Positions 22,560 to 31,117 of a stretch of 34,600 nucleotides of DNA are shown piece by piece. The stretch's first letter is position 1, and every line of letters begins with the position of its first letter. The position numbers were made by a program, and so were the translations under genes. Origin of the DNA: Bacteroidales bacterium (GTDB taxonomy: Bacteria > Bacteroidota > Bacteroidia > Bacteroidales > UBA932); NCBI GenBank assembly GCA_028724885.1, contig JAQYTJ010000001.1, positions 1 through 34,600 on the forward strand, given 5' to 3'. The notes beneath the pieces were generated by a model, which was given only the letters and a program-made list of their open reading frames with translations, made no database searches and had not been told where the DNA came from.

Positions 22560-25370
22560 CTAAAGCTTGAAATTAAGTTCCATTCCGAAGTAAGGGTTGA
22601 CCTCTCTTCTAACCTTGACCCCGAGCGGAGAATAATAAGAGGGATTATAATCGAGAATGCGATTGGCGAAGATGGCAAGCGCAATCTTATCGTGATACAG
22701 CATTTTCGTAACTTTCATATTCACATTCAGGCAGAAAGGCACTTTGGAGTAAATAAAGCTGATTTTATTGTAACTACGGACCATTTCTGACAACACGCCG
22801 TTTCTTGCAGATTCTTCAGTGAAAATATGATATCGCAGATTTTTGTCGATATAGGCCAGTGGGTTTGGGTCCTTCCTTTTATTCTGGCTTCCAGTGTACC
22901 AAAGGCACTGGAAAGAACAGGAAAAGATGAGACCCATATTAGGAATTTGGGTGTCGAAGCCGAAGTTTGTGTTGAACATTTCTCGCAGATAGTTATCCTC
23001 GTCTTTATAATAGCCTATATAAGGATAGGCCGAATTGTCGATAACGACAGATGGCCTGTAATATTCTGGCTGACTGTTGCTGTAAGTGGTAAGAAACCAT
23101 GCGCCGGAAACAGAGAACTTCGTATGCAGCGAACGTATCCGCGGGGATGAAAAAGTGAATTCTACGCCTTTTTTCCTAGTGCGGCTCCCGTTTGTAGTTA
23201 ATGAATGCGTAGTGAGCAGAGTATCAATTGAATACGGAGTGGTTTCAAGCGATGGTGGGCCAGTCAATGAATGGTAGTCTATCGCCTGCTCATCGTAATT
23301 CTTGTATACGAAGCGTATTGGCTTGGAACTGCTGCGAAAGCCAGACTTCATGTCCTCCTCGAAATAAGTAACTGATAACTCAAAGCCATTCCACACGATA
23401 TTCTCTCTCACTTCACATTTGAAGTTACGTGCAGCCCCAAGATCAAAATGTACTGGGTCGATTTTGAAAACGGCCACGTTTATCCGTCGCTTGCTTTCAT
23501 CGGGCGGCCAATAATTGAGCTGGGTGATATCGTAATATATTAAATCAGGATACAGCTGATACAAGGTAGGACATTTTGTGTGCCAGCCTGCCCCTGCCCC
23601 GGTTTCCAGCCTAAGCTTTCTGCCGGCGAAGTCAAAACCTGGAAATATCAAGCGCAGATTAAGACGTGGGTCAAGTTCCACCTTTCCTCTTAGAGCATAC
23701 GGATAGCTTATATTCAGCATCTCCATTGCTCGCACTCCAGCCATCCACCGGAGCGTGAAATCCCGCCATGTGATGGTGGCATCATTCTCCAAGAAAGCGC
23801 TGATTTGATGCTTCGCCGGGATGGAATTAAAGGAACGTGGGCGCACGTTCATGTCAACAGAAAACGGATGCGTCGGATCAAACACGGTTCCTCGCCCATA
23901 ATTCTTGTCCATAGTCCAATTCAGCCCCACTTTGAACTCCTGCTTCGTGTGCGAGCAAGCGGTCTTGAATAGGCTCGTTGCATTTACATAGGCGTAGAAT
24001 GGCTTCCCTTCAACTTTTAGCGTCGCATTATACCGGTTGGGAACTACGGTTGCATCATGCTCTCCTTCGTCAAGAGTCGTCGAAAGAGGCGTGGCCGTGG
24101 AAAGAGTTACGTATTTCCAGCAGTCAATGAAATCTTTTTCGCTTGTCAGAGCGGCCGTCAAGCTGGCTGAGCAAAAGAACCTTTCCTCAATCGCATTCAC
24201 CCGGAAATGGGTTCCGAAAACAAACCTGTTATAAGAGGACTTGTAGCGTTCAATGGGGCCATTATCGCCTACGTCCAAATCCTTGTCCGACTTGCGCTGG
24301 TCGAAAGACCCCGTGAAGTCGACATTACCGCCCAATGTCCAAGCATAAGAAGAGCCATCGCCCCATTTTTTCTCTGCTCTCAGGCTAGCTGTAGCCCGCT
24401 TGTAGTTCTGGCGCACATTCCTAGGATCTGATCTCGCATCCAAATAATCTAAATCCGCATTGATGGACAAACCTTTGGCCTTGCTAGGCTGGAATGCCTT
24501 GCCAGCAGAAAAAAGCTTACTTGTCATGTCAGCTTTGAAACGCAAACACATAGCGTCTCCCCCTTTTTTTCTCTGAATCTTCACTAGGCCGCTCGTCAGA
24601 TCCCCATATTCGGCAGAAGGAATGCCTCGCACTATCTCGACCGACTCTATGTTATCTGTCCCTATCGTGCGCATGTCTACCCCACTATTGACGAAACTTG
24701 ATCCGTAGGCGCTGTAGGCAGGGGTTTTCTGCATATTGGCATCATTGCTTACAGGAATGCCATCGATGAGGAACTGAGTGCCGAGCGAGGATGTATTATA
24801 TGTGCTTACCGGACTTGCTTCTCGGATTCTGATTACCTGAGGAGAGCCGAATGCCGGATCTTTCGCTCGGCCTCCAGGAAGCAATTCCAGCAAATCACCT
24901 ATGCTGGAAGGCTGTATGTGCCTTATGGCTTCCTGACCGATTTTCGATGAGGTGGATAGCCCCTTTGACTCGGATGCCACGACCACGGCATCACCAATTT
25001 GAATAGGATTCACGTCAACATAAACCGTCCTGTCGCCTACTGTCTGAGGCGTAATGCTCACAGTCATTCTCTTTGATGCCTGACCCATGTAGCATACTTC
25101 CAGGCCATAGTCCCCAACAGGCAAATTTTTCAGATTGCAGGCACCTTCGCTATCAGTTATCACGACGAATGTTTCGGAATCAGCCTTGCCAAGAGGATAA
25201 AAAACGCAGGGAACATAAACCAACGGCTCTTTTTCATATTTATCTATTATGAAAAGGCGCAGGCTCTCAACGAATATTGGCTTCTCCTTGGAGGCAGCAG
25301 GAGTATGCTGGAATTGCAGGAATACAAAAAGCAATAATAAGTGCATGTAAACAGTCGCTTGTCTAAACAT
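22560..25370 (-). CDS. TonB-dependent outer-membrane receptor
   Basis: 936 residues. A signal peptide (YMHLLLLFVFLQFQ) is followed by a carboxypeptidase-regulatory-like beta-sandwich (about 35-125), a plug domain (about 130-270, with GTQFLIDGIPVSND and NIESVEIVRGIPSAEYGDLT) and a barrel ending in NPYFGMELNFKL. It takes up a large or scarce substrate using energy from TonB/ExbBD. There is no SusD gene next to it; instead a small lipoprotein, a barrel protein and a BACON lipoprotein follow, so it is not a standard glycan SusCD pair. A weak promoter (ATTG, 19 bp, TGTCTTTG at 25423-25430 on the minus strand) may drive the operon. Substrate unknown. Confidence 0.9.
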   Translation of the reverse strand: MFRQATVYMHLLLLFVFLQFQHTPAASKEKPIFVESLRLFIIDKYEKEPLVYVPCVFYPLGKADSETFVVITDSEGACNLKNLPVGDYGLEVCYMGQASKRMTVSITPQTVGDRTVYVDVNPIQIGDAVVVASESKGLSTSSKIGQEAIRHIQPSSIGDLLELLPGGRAKDPAFGSPQVIRIREASPVSTYNTSSLGTQFLIDGIPVSNDANMQKTPAYSAYGSSFVNSGVDMRTIGTDNIESVEIVRGIPSAEYGDLTSGLVKIQRKKGGDAMCLRFKADMTSKLFSAGKAFQPSKAKGLSINADLDYLDARSDPRNVRQNYKRATASLRAEKKWGDGSSYAWTLGGNVDFTGSFDQRKSDKDLDVGDNGPIERYKSSYNRFVFGTHFRVNAIEERFFCSASLTAALTSEKDFIDCWKYVTLSTATPLSTTLDEGEHDATVVPNRYNATLKVEGKPFYAYVNATSLFKTACSHTKQEFKVGLNWTMDKNYGRGTVFDPTHPFSVDMNVRPRSFNSIPAKHQISAFLENDATITWRDFTLRWMAGVRAMEMLNISYPYALRGKVELDPRLNLRLIFPGFDFAGRKLRLETGAGAGWHTKCPTLYQLYPDLIYYDITQLNYWPPDESKRRINVAVFKIDPVHFDLGAARNFKCEVRENIVWNGFELSVTYFEEDMKSGFRSSSKPIRFVYKNYDEQAIDYHSLTGPPSLETTPYSIDTLLTTHSLTTNGSRTRKKGVEFTFSSPRIRSLHTKFSVSGAWFLTTYSNSQPEYYRPSVVIDNSAYPYIGYYKDEDNYLREMFNTNFGFDTQIPNMGLIFSCSFQCLWYTGSQNKRKDPNPLAYIDKNLRYHIFTEESARNGVLSEMVRSYNKISFIYSKVPFCLNVNMKVTKMLYHDKIALAIFANRILDYNPSYYSPLGVKVRREVNPYFGMELNFKL

Positions 25371-25524
25371 TTATCAATCCATGCCGCCGATGTCCTTCTG
25401 CTCATGGCAAGCAATGTCGAAGCAAAGACATATACAGGGTATGGCAGCTCAATAGTAAATCGCAACAAATGTAGCGCTTGACTAATTGCGCATCAATACC
25501 AATTAATTATGAAAAACAGCCCAC

Positions 25525-26868
25525 TCATGCCTGCTTACAGCTAAGATGGCGGAGAAGAAAGTACATAGCAGGGAAGAGGAACAGGTCGGCGGCGCACCAT
25601 GCCGCCGGATCGCCCAGGCACACGCCCATGAAACCCATTGCAGGAACCATCCATATGCTCACCGCGCAACGCGCCAGCATCTCCATTACCCCGGACATCA
25701 GCGAAAGTGTAGAATAGCCTAGGCCCTGAATTGAATATCTGAATATGGTGAGCATTCCAAGCACCGGATAGAAATAATTCGAAATCCTCATATACTGAGA
25801 TGCCAAATCGATAATCTGCTTTTGTGACGGATCAAGGAACAGGGTCATCATCTCATCAGCGAATGGGAATATGACAGCGAAGGTAAACACGAAATACACA
25901 AGCATTATTCCCGTAGCTGCCTTCAAGCCAGATTTAACCCTGTCCAGTCGCTTAGCTCCAATGTTCTGGCCACAGTACGTTGCCATGGCAACCCCTATGT
26001 TCTCGAACACCGTCGTGAACACGTATTTCACCCTCATAGAGGCTGTGAAGGCTGCGACGTACATGGTTCCAAGTGCATTATTGGCCCTCTGCAGCATGAT
26101 TATGCCTATTCCTGTAATCGAGAATTGCAGCCCCATCGGAATGCCATTGTTCAGCAGATGCGTCACATGATCACTATTGTAGCGTCTTTCCTCACCTACA
26201 GGAATCAGCATCTTCATCTGCCTTATTATGAATGAATAGCAAAGGCTCACCGAAACCACTTGTGAAATTAACGTGGCGAATCCGGCGCCGAACACTCCCC
26301 ACTTGAAAACAATCACGAAGATAAGGTCCAGGATAATGTTCGTGGCAGACGAGACTAGCAAGAAATAGAACGGCTCCTTGGAGTTGCCCAGAGACCTAAT
26401 GAAGCCGGCCAGAAGATTGTAGGCAATGGCTAGCGGAATACCTAAGAACTGGAGCATCAGGTAAATCCATGCCTGATGGAATATGTCATCCGGAACGTTG
26501 ACGAGGCGCAAGATCGGCGAGCAGAAGACACTGATAGGAATGGTCAGCAGCACTGAAATCCAAATTCCTATTCTTATGGCATTGGCGACATATTGCCGCA
26601 TCAATGAATATTCCTTAGCGCCGAATGCCTGTGCCACAGGTACGCTGAATCCAGCACAGGCACCATTGCAGAAGCCTAAGAACAGGAACATGATCGAAGA
26701 CGAAGCTCCGACTGCCGCAAGGCCCTCAACTCCGACCCATCGCCCGACGATGGCGGCATCCACGACCTGATAAAGATGCTGTAGGACGTAGCCCAAAACC
26801 AGAGGCAGCGCGAAATACAAAATATTCCTCGCCGGACTCCCCTCTGTCATGTCCCTCACATTCGCCAT
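25525..26868 (-). CDS. MATE-family exporter
   Basis: 447 residues from ATG 26868 (the frame opens at a TTG 18 bp upstream, less likely). About twelve membrane segments in two similar halves. MTEGSPARNILYFALPLVLG near the start and GAGFATLISQ in the first half are typical of the DinF/NorM-like MATE group. Role: Na+ or H+-driven export of drugs or metabolites across the inner membrane. It is monocistronic. A full-consensus -7 box and an inverted repeat at the transcription start suggest that it is controlled by a repressor. Confidence 0.9.
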   Translation of the reverse strand: MANVRDMTEGSPARNILYFALPLVLGYVLQHLYQVVDAAIVGRWVGVEGLAAVGASSSIMFLFLGFCNGACAGFSVPVAQAFGAKEYSLMRQYVANAIRIGIWISVLLTIPISVFCSPILRLVNVPDDIFHQAWIYLMLQFLGIPLAIAYNLLAGFIRSLGNSKEPFYFLLVSSATNIILDLIFVIVFKWGVFGAGFATLISQVVSVSLCYSFIIRQMKMLIPVGEERRYNSDHVTHLLNNGIPMGLQFSITGIGIIMLQRANNALGTMYVAAFTASMRVKYVFTTVFENIGVAMATYCGQNIGAKRLDRVKSGLKAATGIMLVYFVFTFAVIFPFADEMMTLFLDPSQKQIIDLASQYMRISNYFYPVLGMLTIFRYSIQGLGYSTLSLMSGVMEMLARCAVSIWMVPAMGFMGVCLGDPAAWCAADLFLFPAMYFLLRHLSCKQA

Positions 26869-26874
26869 ATTCAA

Positions 26875-26907
26875 TGCAATTCCCAATTTTTGAGAATTGC
26901 AAATTTA
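26875..26907 (-). promoter_or_regulatory. MATE promoter with operator-like inverted repeat
   Basis: The minus-strand -7 box TAAATTTG is at 26900-26907. TGCAATTC (26875-26882) and GAATTGCA (26894-26901) are perfect 8-bp arms around an 11-bp centre, spanning the expected start of transcription (about 26894) and the leader. Its position suits a repressor site. No clear -33 box. Confidence 0.5.
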
Positions 26908-27013
26908 CGAATTAATAATCAGACAGATAGTAAAAATATCATTTTTCCCTGGGTGAATCGCCTCACCTTTTGGCTATCTTTCTAACTTGGCGGAAATTCC
27001 GTCTTGAGATTGG

Positions 27014-28372
27014 TCAGAACATAACATCTTCGTCATAGTTGCCAGTTGAGTCAAAGAACATGACGGCATATATAGGCATATAGATTGTCTTACCATCCTG
27101 CTTGATTTCTCTTTCATTTGAGAGGACTACTGCTGAATTTACATGATAATCATCATTGCCGACCATATTGTTTAAGGCACTGTGAATGGCATAGTCCCGT
27201 CCGGACTTTACCTCAATGGGAAGAATGCTCAATGCAGAATAGTCATCAACGAGAAAATCCACTTCGCCATTCTTCCTATTGTCGTAATAGTAGAGTTCAT
27301 GACCGTGAGCCTTCAATTCCTGTGCGACAACATTCTCATATGCCGCACCAAGGTTGACGCTGCGCACATCGTTCAATATCGGACGGATGTTGTTATGGTA
27401 TAGTTGACCGGTCAGCATTCCCACGTCATTCATATAGAGTTTCAGCAGGTTCTTCTGCAAGGACTCCTTCAAAGGGTAACGAGGGTTTGAGATTGCATGG
27501 ACTGCAATGGTGATGCCGGATGATATTAAATACTCGAACTCGGCAGCATATCTTTCAAAGCGGTCTCCCTTCTTGTCTTGAATGTCTTTTGCCACGACAC
27601 GTTTCTTCTTATTTTCCATCTGCGATGGAATCATGTCGTAAATGCGCTTGACGAGCAGCTTACCACCATTGTCTTCTTCATACTTTGATGCATCCTCCTC
27701 GTACAGTCTGTGGATAGCATTCTGTACTTCCCTGACCTTTACGATGTTGTGTGTCTCAAGATAGGTATTGACAGCATCCGGCATTCCACCTATGAGCAGA
27801 TACCTGCGGAACAAATTCATGACACGGGTGTGTACCGCCTCAGGAAGAGATTGTCGGACGTTGATTTTGTCACGCATTGCATCAATGGCATTCTTTCCAA
27901 AGCCATTCGCAATAAGGAATTCCTCAAAGTCAAGCTGATACATCTGCTTTGGGATTACGCTTCCTATGGGTATGGATGTTGTAGTCCGCAAAGCTATTCC
28001 AAGCAAGCTCCAACTGGCAATGAAATGGTAACGGTGTTCTTGCCGGAGAAACTTAAGCATGGTAAGGAATTGGGGATAATGCTGTATCTCGTCCAACAGC
28101 ACCAAAGTGTCATCATAATTGCCAAGTTTCTCACCGGCAACACTGCTGAGGTTCAAGTAGAAGTCGTCAGTAGTCCTCACATTCTTGAATATCCGGTCAC
28201 CATCGTCATCCTCAACGAAGTTAATCTCCACAAAGTTCATATATACACGGGTACCCACTTCACGGATTATGTATGACTTGCCTATCTGCCGTGCGCCTTC
28301 AATGACCAGTATCATGTCGGAATCTGACCTTAAATGATCCTCAATATAGCTTGCTATCTTTCTGTACAACAT
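27014..28372 (-). CDS. AAA-type ATPase with DUF4143 domain
   Basis: 452 residues. The N-terminal ATPase (AAA_14 type) has Walker A GARQIGKS (26-33) and Walker B TLVLLDEIQ. The C-terminal DUF4143 region carries a PD-(D/E)XK-like nuclease pattern (GEVDFLV, then PIEVKSG). The family is very common in gut Bacteroidales and its function is not known. The sensor segment reads ASWSLLGIAL where the family usually has ASGSLLG, a Gly to Trp change at a conserved spot that could impair ATP hydrolysis. The gene stands alone, with a strong promoter framed by three 33-bp-spaced repeats. Confidence 0.88.
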   Translation of the reverse strand: MLYRKIASYIEDHLRSDSDMILVIEGARQIGKSYIIREVGTRVYMNFVEINFVEDDDGDRIFKNVRTTDDFYLNLSSVAGEKLGNYDDTLVLLDEIQHYPQFLTMLKFLRQEHRYHFIASWSLLGIALRTTTSIPIGSVIPKQMYQLDFEEFLIANGFGKNAIDAMRDKINVRQSLPEAVHTRVMNLFRRYLLIGGMPDAVNTYLETHNIVKVREVQNAIHRLYEEDASKYEEDNGGKLLVKRIYDMIPSQMENKKKRVVAKDIQDKKGDRFERYAAEFEYLISSGITIAVHAISNPRYPLKESLQKNLLKLYMNDVGMLTGQLYHNNIRPILNDVRSVNLGAAYENVVAQELKAHGHELYYYDNRKNGEVDFLVDDYSALSILPIEVKSGRDYAIHSALNNMVGNDDYHVNSAVVLSNEREIKQDGKTIYMPIYAVMFFDSTGNYDEDVMF

Positions 28373-28379
28373 ATCGGAT

Positions 28380-28458
28380 TACACTTTTCAAATGATTTAC
28401 CACCTGCAAAACTACACTTTTCAAATAATATTTCAAAATAAAAAATACACTTTTCAAA
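28380..28458. promoter_or_regulatory. Three 13-bp operators at 33-bp spacing
   Basis: TACACTTTTCAAA occurs exactly at 28380-28392, 28413-28425 and 28446-28458, so the period is 33 bp, about three helical turns. Read on the minus strand they are TTTGAAAAGTGTA, and they bracket the promoter of the DUF4143 ATPase: one upstream, one between the -33 and -7 boxes, and one in the leader next to the start codon. Same-face spacing argues for cooperative protein binding. Confidence 0.85.
28407..28437 (-). promoter_or_regulatory. Promoter of the DUF4143 ATPase
   Basis: Minus-strand TTTG (28434-28437), a 19-bp spacer and TAGTTTTG (28407-28414) match the Bacteroidetes consensus. Start expected near 28401, giving a leader of about 29 nt. 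Confidence 0.7.
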
Positions 28459-28550
28459 ATGAATCTAAAAAATTGCACCTTTAGGACATTTCTAATATCC
28501 CTTTCCACGTAAGTGCTATAATAGTTCCTGTAAAATACTGTGGGTGGAAT

Positions 28551-28709
28551 ATGGCCGGCAATCGTTCCCAGATACAGCCCCTGAACATCAGATTGTCTGT
28601 AGGTGAGTCTTTTATAGAAGATCTCAAATCAGCGAACGAGAATCGTGCAAATTTCAAGTGCTACTTGGAATTTGCACGAATATACAAAAAACATCTAATC
28701 TCGCAATAA
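28551..28709 (+). CDS. Possible small ORF of 52 codons
   Basis: ATG at 28551 (preceded by GGGTGGAAT) opens 52 codons, MAGNRSQIQPLNIRLSVGES and on, ending in TAA at 28707-28709. The composition is protein-like, with a helical middle (SFIEDLKSANENRANF) and a basic end (FARIYKKHLISQ). It contains the long hairpin at 28643-28679, which argues for non-coding DNA or a fragment. No family recognised. It is the only candidate gene in the 382-bp gap between the ATPase and the ABC operon. Confidence 0.25.
   Translation: MAGNRSQIQPLNIRLSVGESFIEDLKSANENRANFKCYLEFARIYKKHLISQ
28643..28679. repeat. Long near-perfect hairpin, REP-like
   Basis: Arms of 17 bp (28643-28659 and 28663-28679) pair around GCT with one G-T mismatch: TCGTGCAAATTTCAAGT against ACTTGGAATTTGCACGA. 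No T-run on either side, so a classic terminator is unlikely. It shares the words GTGCAAA/TTTGCAC and CAAGTGC with the RAYT hairpin at 111-141 and may be a distant REP relative. It lies about 75 bp beyond the end of the ABC operon. Confidence 0.7.
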
Positions 28710-28754
28710 CTTAGAATAAGAAGGTTTTTAGGAATATGACTACTTAATTGGTCC

Positions 28755-31100
28755 TCAATCATTCTTGAGGAAATTTACCGGGTTGGATCTTACGATACGC
28801 AGCGAGCCTAGAGCCACCGTGAGGGCTATGACCGCGAGCAGAGCCAGGTCTCCTGCAAGGAAATACATCGGGGAGAGGCTAACCTTGTCGGCAAACTGCC
28901 TCAGCCAGTCTCTAGCAATGAACCATGAGGCAATATCCCCGATGACTATCGCTATGAGAGCAAGCTTGGAAATGTTCATAACCAACATATTCACTATCTC
29001 CTGCGAATCTGCGCCATTGACTTTACGCACCGCTATTTCCTTGCTGCGCCGCTCCGCCTCATCGAGAAGATAGCCAACGAGGCCTACTAACGCTATTATA
29101 AGGGCAAAAATCGAACCTATTCCGAAGGCAGACCGCATCTTGCGAGTGTCGTCGTAAAGCTTTGCCATGCTGGCAGTATATGCCTGAACCTCAACGTCAC
29201 GGTCTGGGAGGAAATCCTTTACTACGTTCTCCATCAATTTCATATTCTCTCTGTTGAGCTCGCGGAATTTCACGACAAGCGTCGTGGCGATGTCCGAATA
29301 CCATGTGGAATCGGTCTTGCTCAGGCAGAATCTTACGCTAGGGCGAGTGTCCGGATCTACAGCCGAGCCTATTCTGTAGTCTTTATAGACTCCGCAGATG
29401 GTGAGGGGATGATTATGCTCAGTCAGCAGAACCGCCTTGCCGATAGCGCCGTCGTTGAGATTCGTGAATTGCGAGAGCTTGGTCACGAAAGACTCGCTGA
29501 CCGCTATGTCATCCGACCCTTCCGGAGCCTTGCCCTCGAGCAGGTGGAAACCCATCAGCTTGAAAAAACCCTCGCTAGACCAATATTGATCCGCCACGTT
29601 GAAGAGTTCCGCGTCGCTGCCTGGGAGATATACATTGTTGCCAGAAGAACTTTGCAATGGAAGGGTGTATGTGACTTCGGCACCTTCAACTTCAGGGTAA
29701 GTGCGAAGCTTTTCCGCAATCTCGAACATAACACCCTTCTTTGTGCCAGGCAGCTCCGAATATGCCAGATTCTTGTAGTCGTAACCGACATCCTCATTCA
29801 TCAGCTTGCCATACTGATGGTTGATGACTATTAACAACACGATGATAATGGCATTGATCATGAACTGGAAGACCAGCAGCGACTGTTTCCACTTTCGTTT
29901 GCTCTCTTTATAGCCTCTGAATGCGCTCGAAACAGGAATCCTTGCGAATAGCCTAGCGGGAATCATGGCCGATGCCAGGAACACAAGGGCAAGGACGGCG
30001 AGCACGATAATGAATGTTTGTGGAATCATGAGGTCATGAAGGCCCACCCCCATGAGCTGTTCGATTTTCCCTCTGAAAGCGAGTACGAGGGCTGCTGCGG
30101 CAACTAGGGACAGACCCAGGTAAAAAGCCGCGGATTTGAACAGCAGACCGTAGATGTCTGGGTCAGAAGCTCCGTAGCATTTCCGCACGGCGACTTCCTT
30201 GTAACGTTTGACCACTTCCGAAACAGCCACGAGAAGATAGTTCAGGGTGGCAATCAGTATGAGCAGCAAGGCTATTATTGAGAGTATGACCGCACGACTT
30301 CTAATCTCAGGGTCCTGAGTGTGAACCTTCGGCAGGTTCACAAGCTTGTAAGACAGCTTGACCCCGGCTTTTTCCAGCTCTTCTATAGGCTGCTTAGCCT
30401 GCTGCATCTTGAAAATGGCATCTTTAAGGGAAGAGGGATCGGTCCCCGGTGATAGCTTCACATAGCCCAGATACCTGTCGTTCCCAACCCAGTTATCCCT
30501 GCTGCTCTGATTCATGTGGTCTAAGCTCGCTACCATGTCGACATACGAGAAAGAACTGTTCTTCGGGAAATCTTCATAGACGCCGACTATCGTGAACTGG
30601 AGATCTCTCAGTTGCTCATTGCTTATCACTTTTCCCATTGCCGCCACAGGGCCGCCTAGTTTTTCTGCAAAAGAACGGGACACTACAACGTTTTTCGTCA
30701 GGCCGCAGAGAGCCTCCCTCCAATCGCCGACAAGCCATTTCCTGTCGAAAATCTTGAAGAAGCATGAATCTGCTATATTCATGGAACCTTTTATGACGTT
30801 GTCATTTTCATCATAGAACTTGTCAGAATCGAAAATGGAAGTTGTTCTCGTGGCCTCCTCGACTTCAGGAATGAATTCTTTCATTCCCGGAGCCACTCCC
30901 CCACTGACCTGTCCATATTCTTTCGACTCTTTCTCCCACTCCACGCCGCTGTATATCTGATAGATGTCATTCACGTTGCTGAAGCAGCCATCGAACGACA
31001 TCAGGAAGACCACCATCGCAATGAGCACAGAGCCGATGGCCAAGCCTGCAGCCAGGGAAATCACCTTTATCAGTGCACCTTCTAACTTTTGCATAATCAT
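28755..31100 (-). CDS. ABC transporter permease (MacB/FtsX type), second
   Basis: 781 residues. N-terminal membrane helix (KVISLAAGLAIGSVLIAMVVFLMSF), a MacB-type periplasmic region (about 45-270), a first FtsX domain with three helices (about 275-400, with EVVKRYKEVAVRKCYGA), a second periplasmic region and a second FtsX domain with SKEIAVRKVNGADSQEI, ending RIVRSNPVNFLKND. The start at 31100 lies 17 bp after the stop of the first permease. These proteins pair with the ATPase at 33526-34206 as a type VII-style mechanotransmission exporter. The N-terminus is a little shorter than usual: most relatives have about 15 more residues before the first helix. Confidence 0.88.
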   Translation of the reverse strand: MIMQKLEGALIKVISLAAGLAIGSVLIAMVVFLMSFDGCFSNVNDIYQIYSGVEWEKESKEYGQVSGGVAPGMKEFIPEVEEATRTTSIFDSDKFYDENDNVIKGSMNIADSCFFKIFDRKWLVGDWREALCGLTKNVVVSRSFAEKLGGPVAAMGKVISNEQLRDLQFTIVGVYEDFPKNSSFSYVDMVASLDHMNQSSRDNWVGNDRYLGYVKLSPGTDPSSLKDAIFKMQQAKQPIEELEKAGVKLSYKLVNLPKVHTQDPEIRSRAVILSIIALLLILIATLNYLLVAVSEVVKRYKEVAVRKCYGASDPDIYGLLFKSAAFYLGLSLVAAAALVLAFRGKIEQLMGVGLHDLMIPQTFIIVLAVLALVFLASAMIPARLFARIPVSSAFRGYKESKRKWKQSLLVFQFMINAIIIVLLIVINHQYGKLMNEDVGYDYKNLAYSELPGTKKGVMFEIAEKLRTYPEVEGAEVTYTLPLQSSSGNNVYLPGSDAELFNVADQYWSSEGFFKLMGFHLLEGKAPEGSDDIAVSESFVTKLSQFTNLNDGAIGKAVLLTEHNHPLTICGVYKDYRIGSAVDPDTRPSVRFCLSKTDSTWYSDIATTLVVKFRELNRENMKLMENVVKDFLPDRDVEVQAYTASMAKLYDDTRKMRSAFGIGSIFALIIALVGLVGYLLDEAERRSKEIAVRKVNGADSQEIVNMLVMNISKLALIAIVIGDIASWFIARDWLRQFADKVSLSPMYFLAGDLALLAVIALTVALGSLRIVRSNPVNFLKND

Positions 31101-31117
31101 TTAATTATTAATGGAAT

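Noticed and set aside
26952..26967. Terminator of the DUF4143 ATPase (GGTGA/TCACC)
   Set aside because: Stem of only 5 bp and a purine-rich gap before the A/T run; too weak to call.
27710..28276. 188-codon plus-strand frame
   Set aside because: Antisense shadow of the DUF4143 ATPase.
28380..28458. Short CRISPR-like repeats
   Set aside because: Only 13-bp copies at a 33-bp period across a promoter, no cas genes; better explained as operators.
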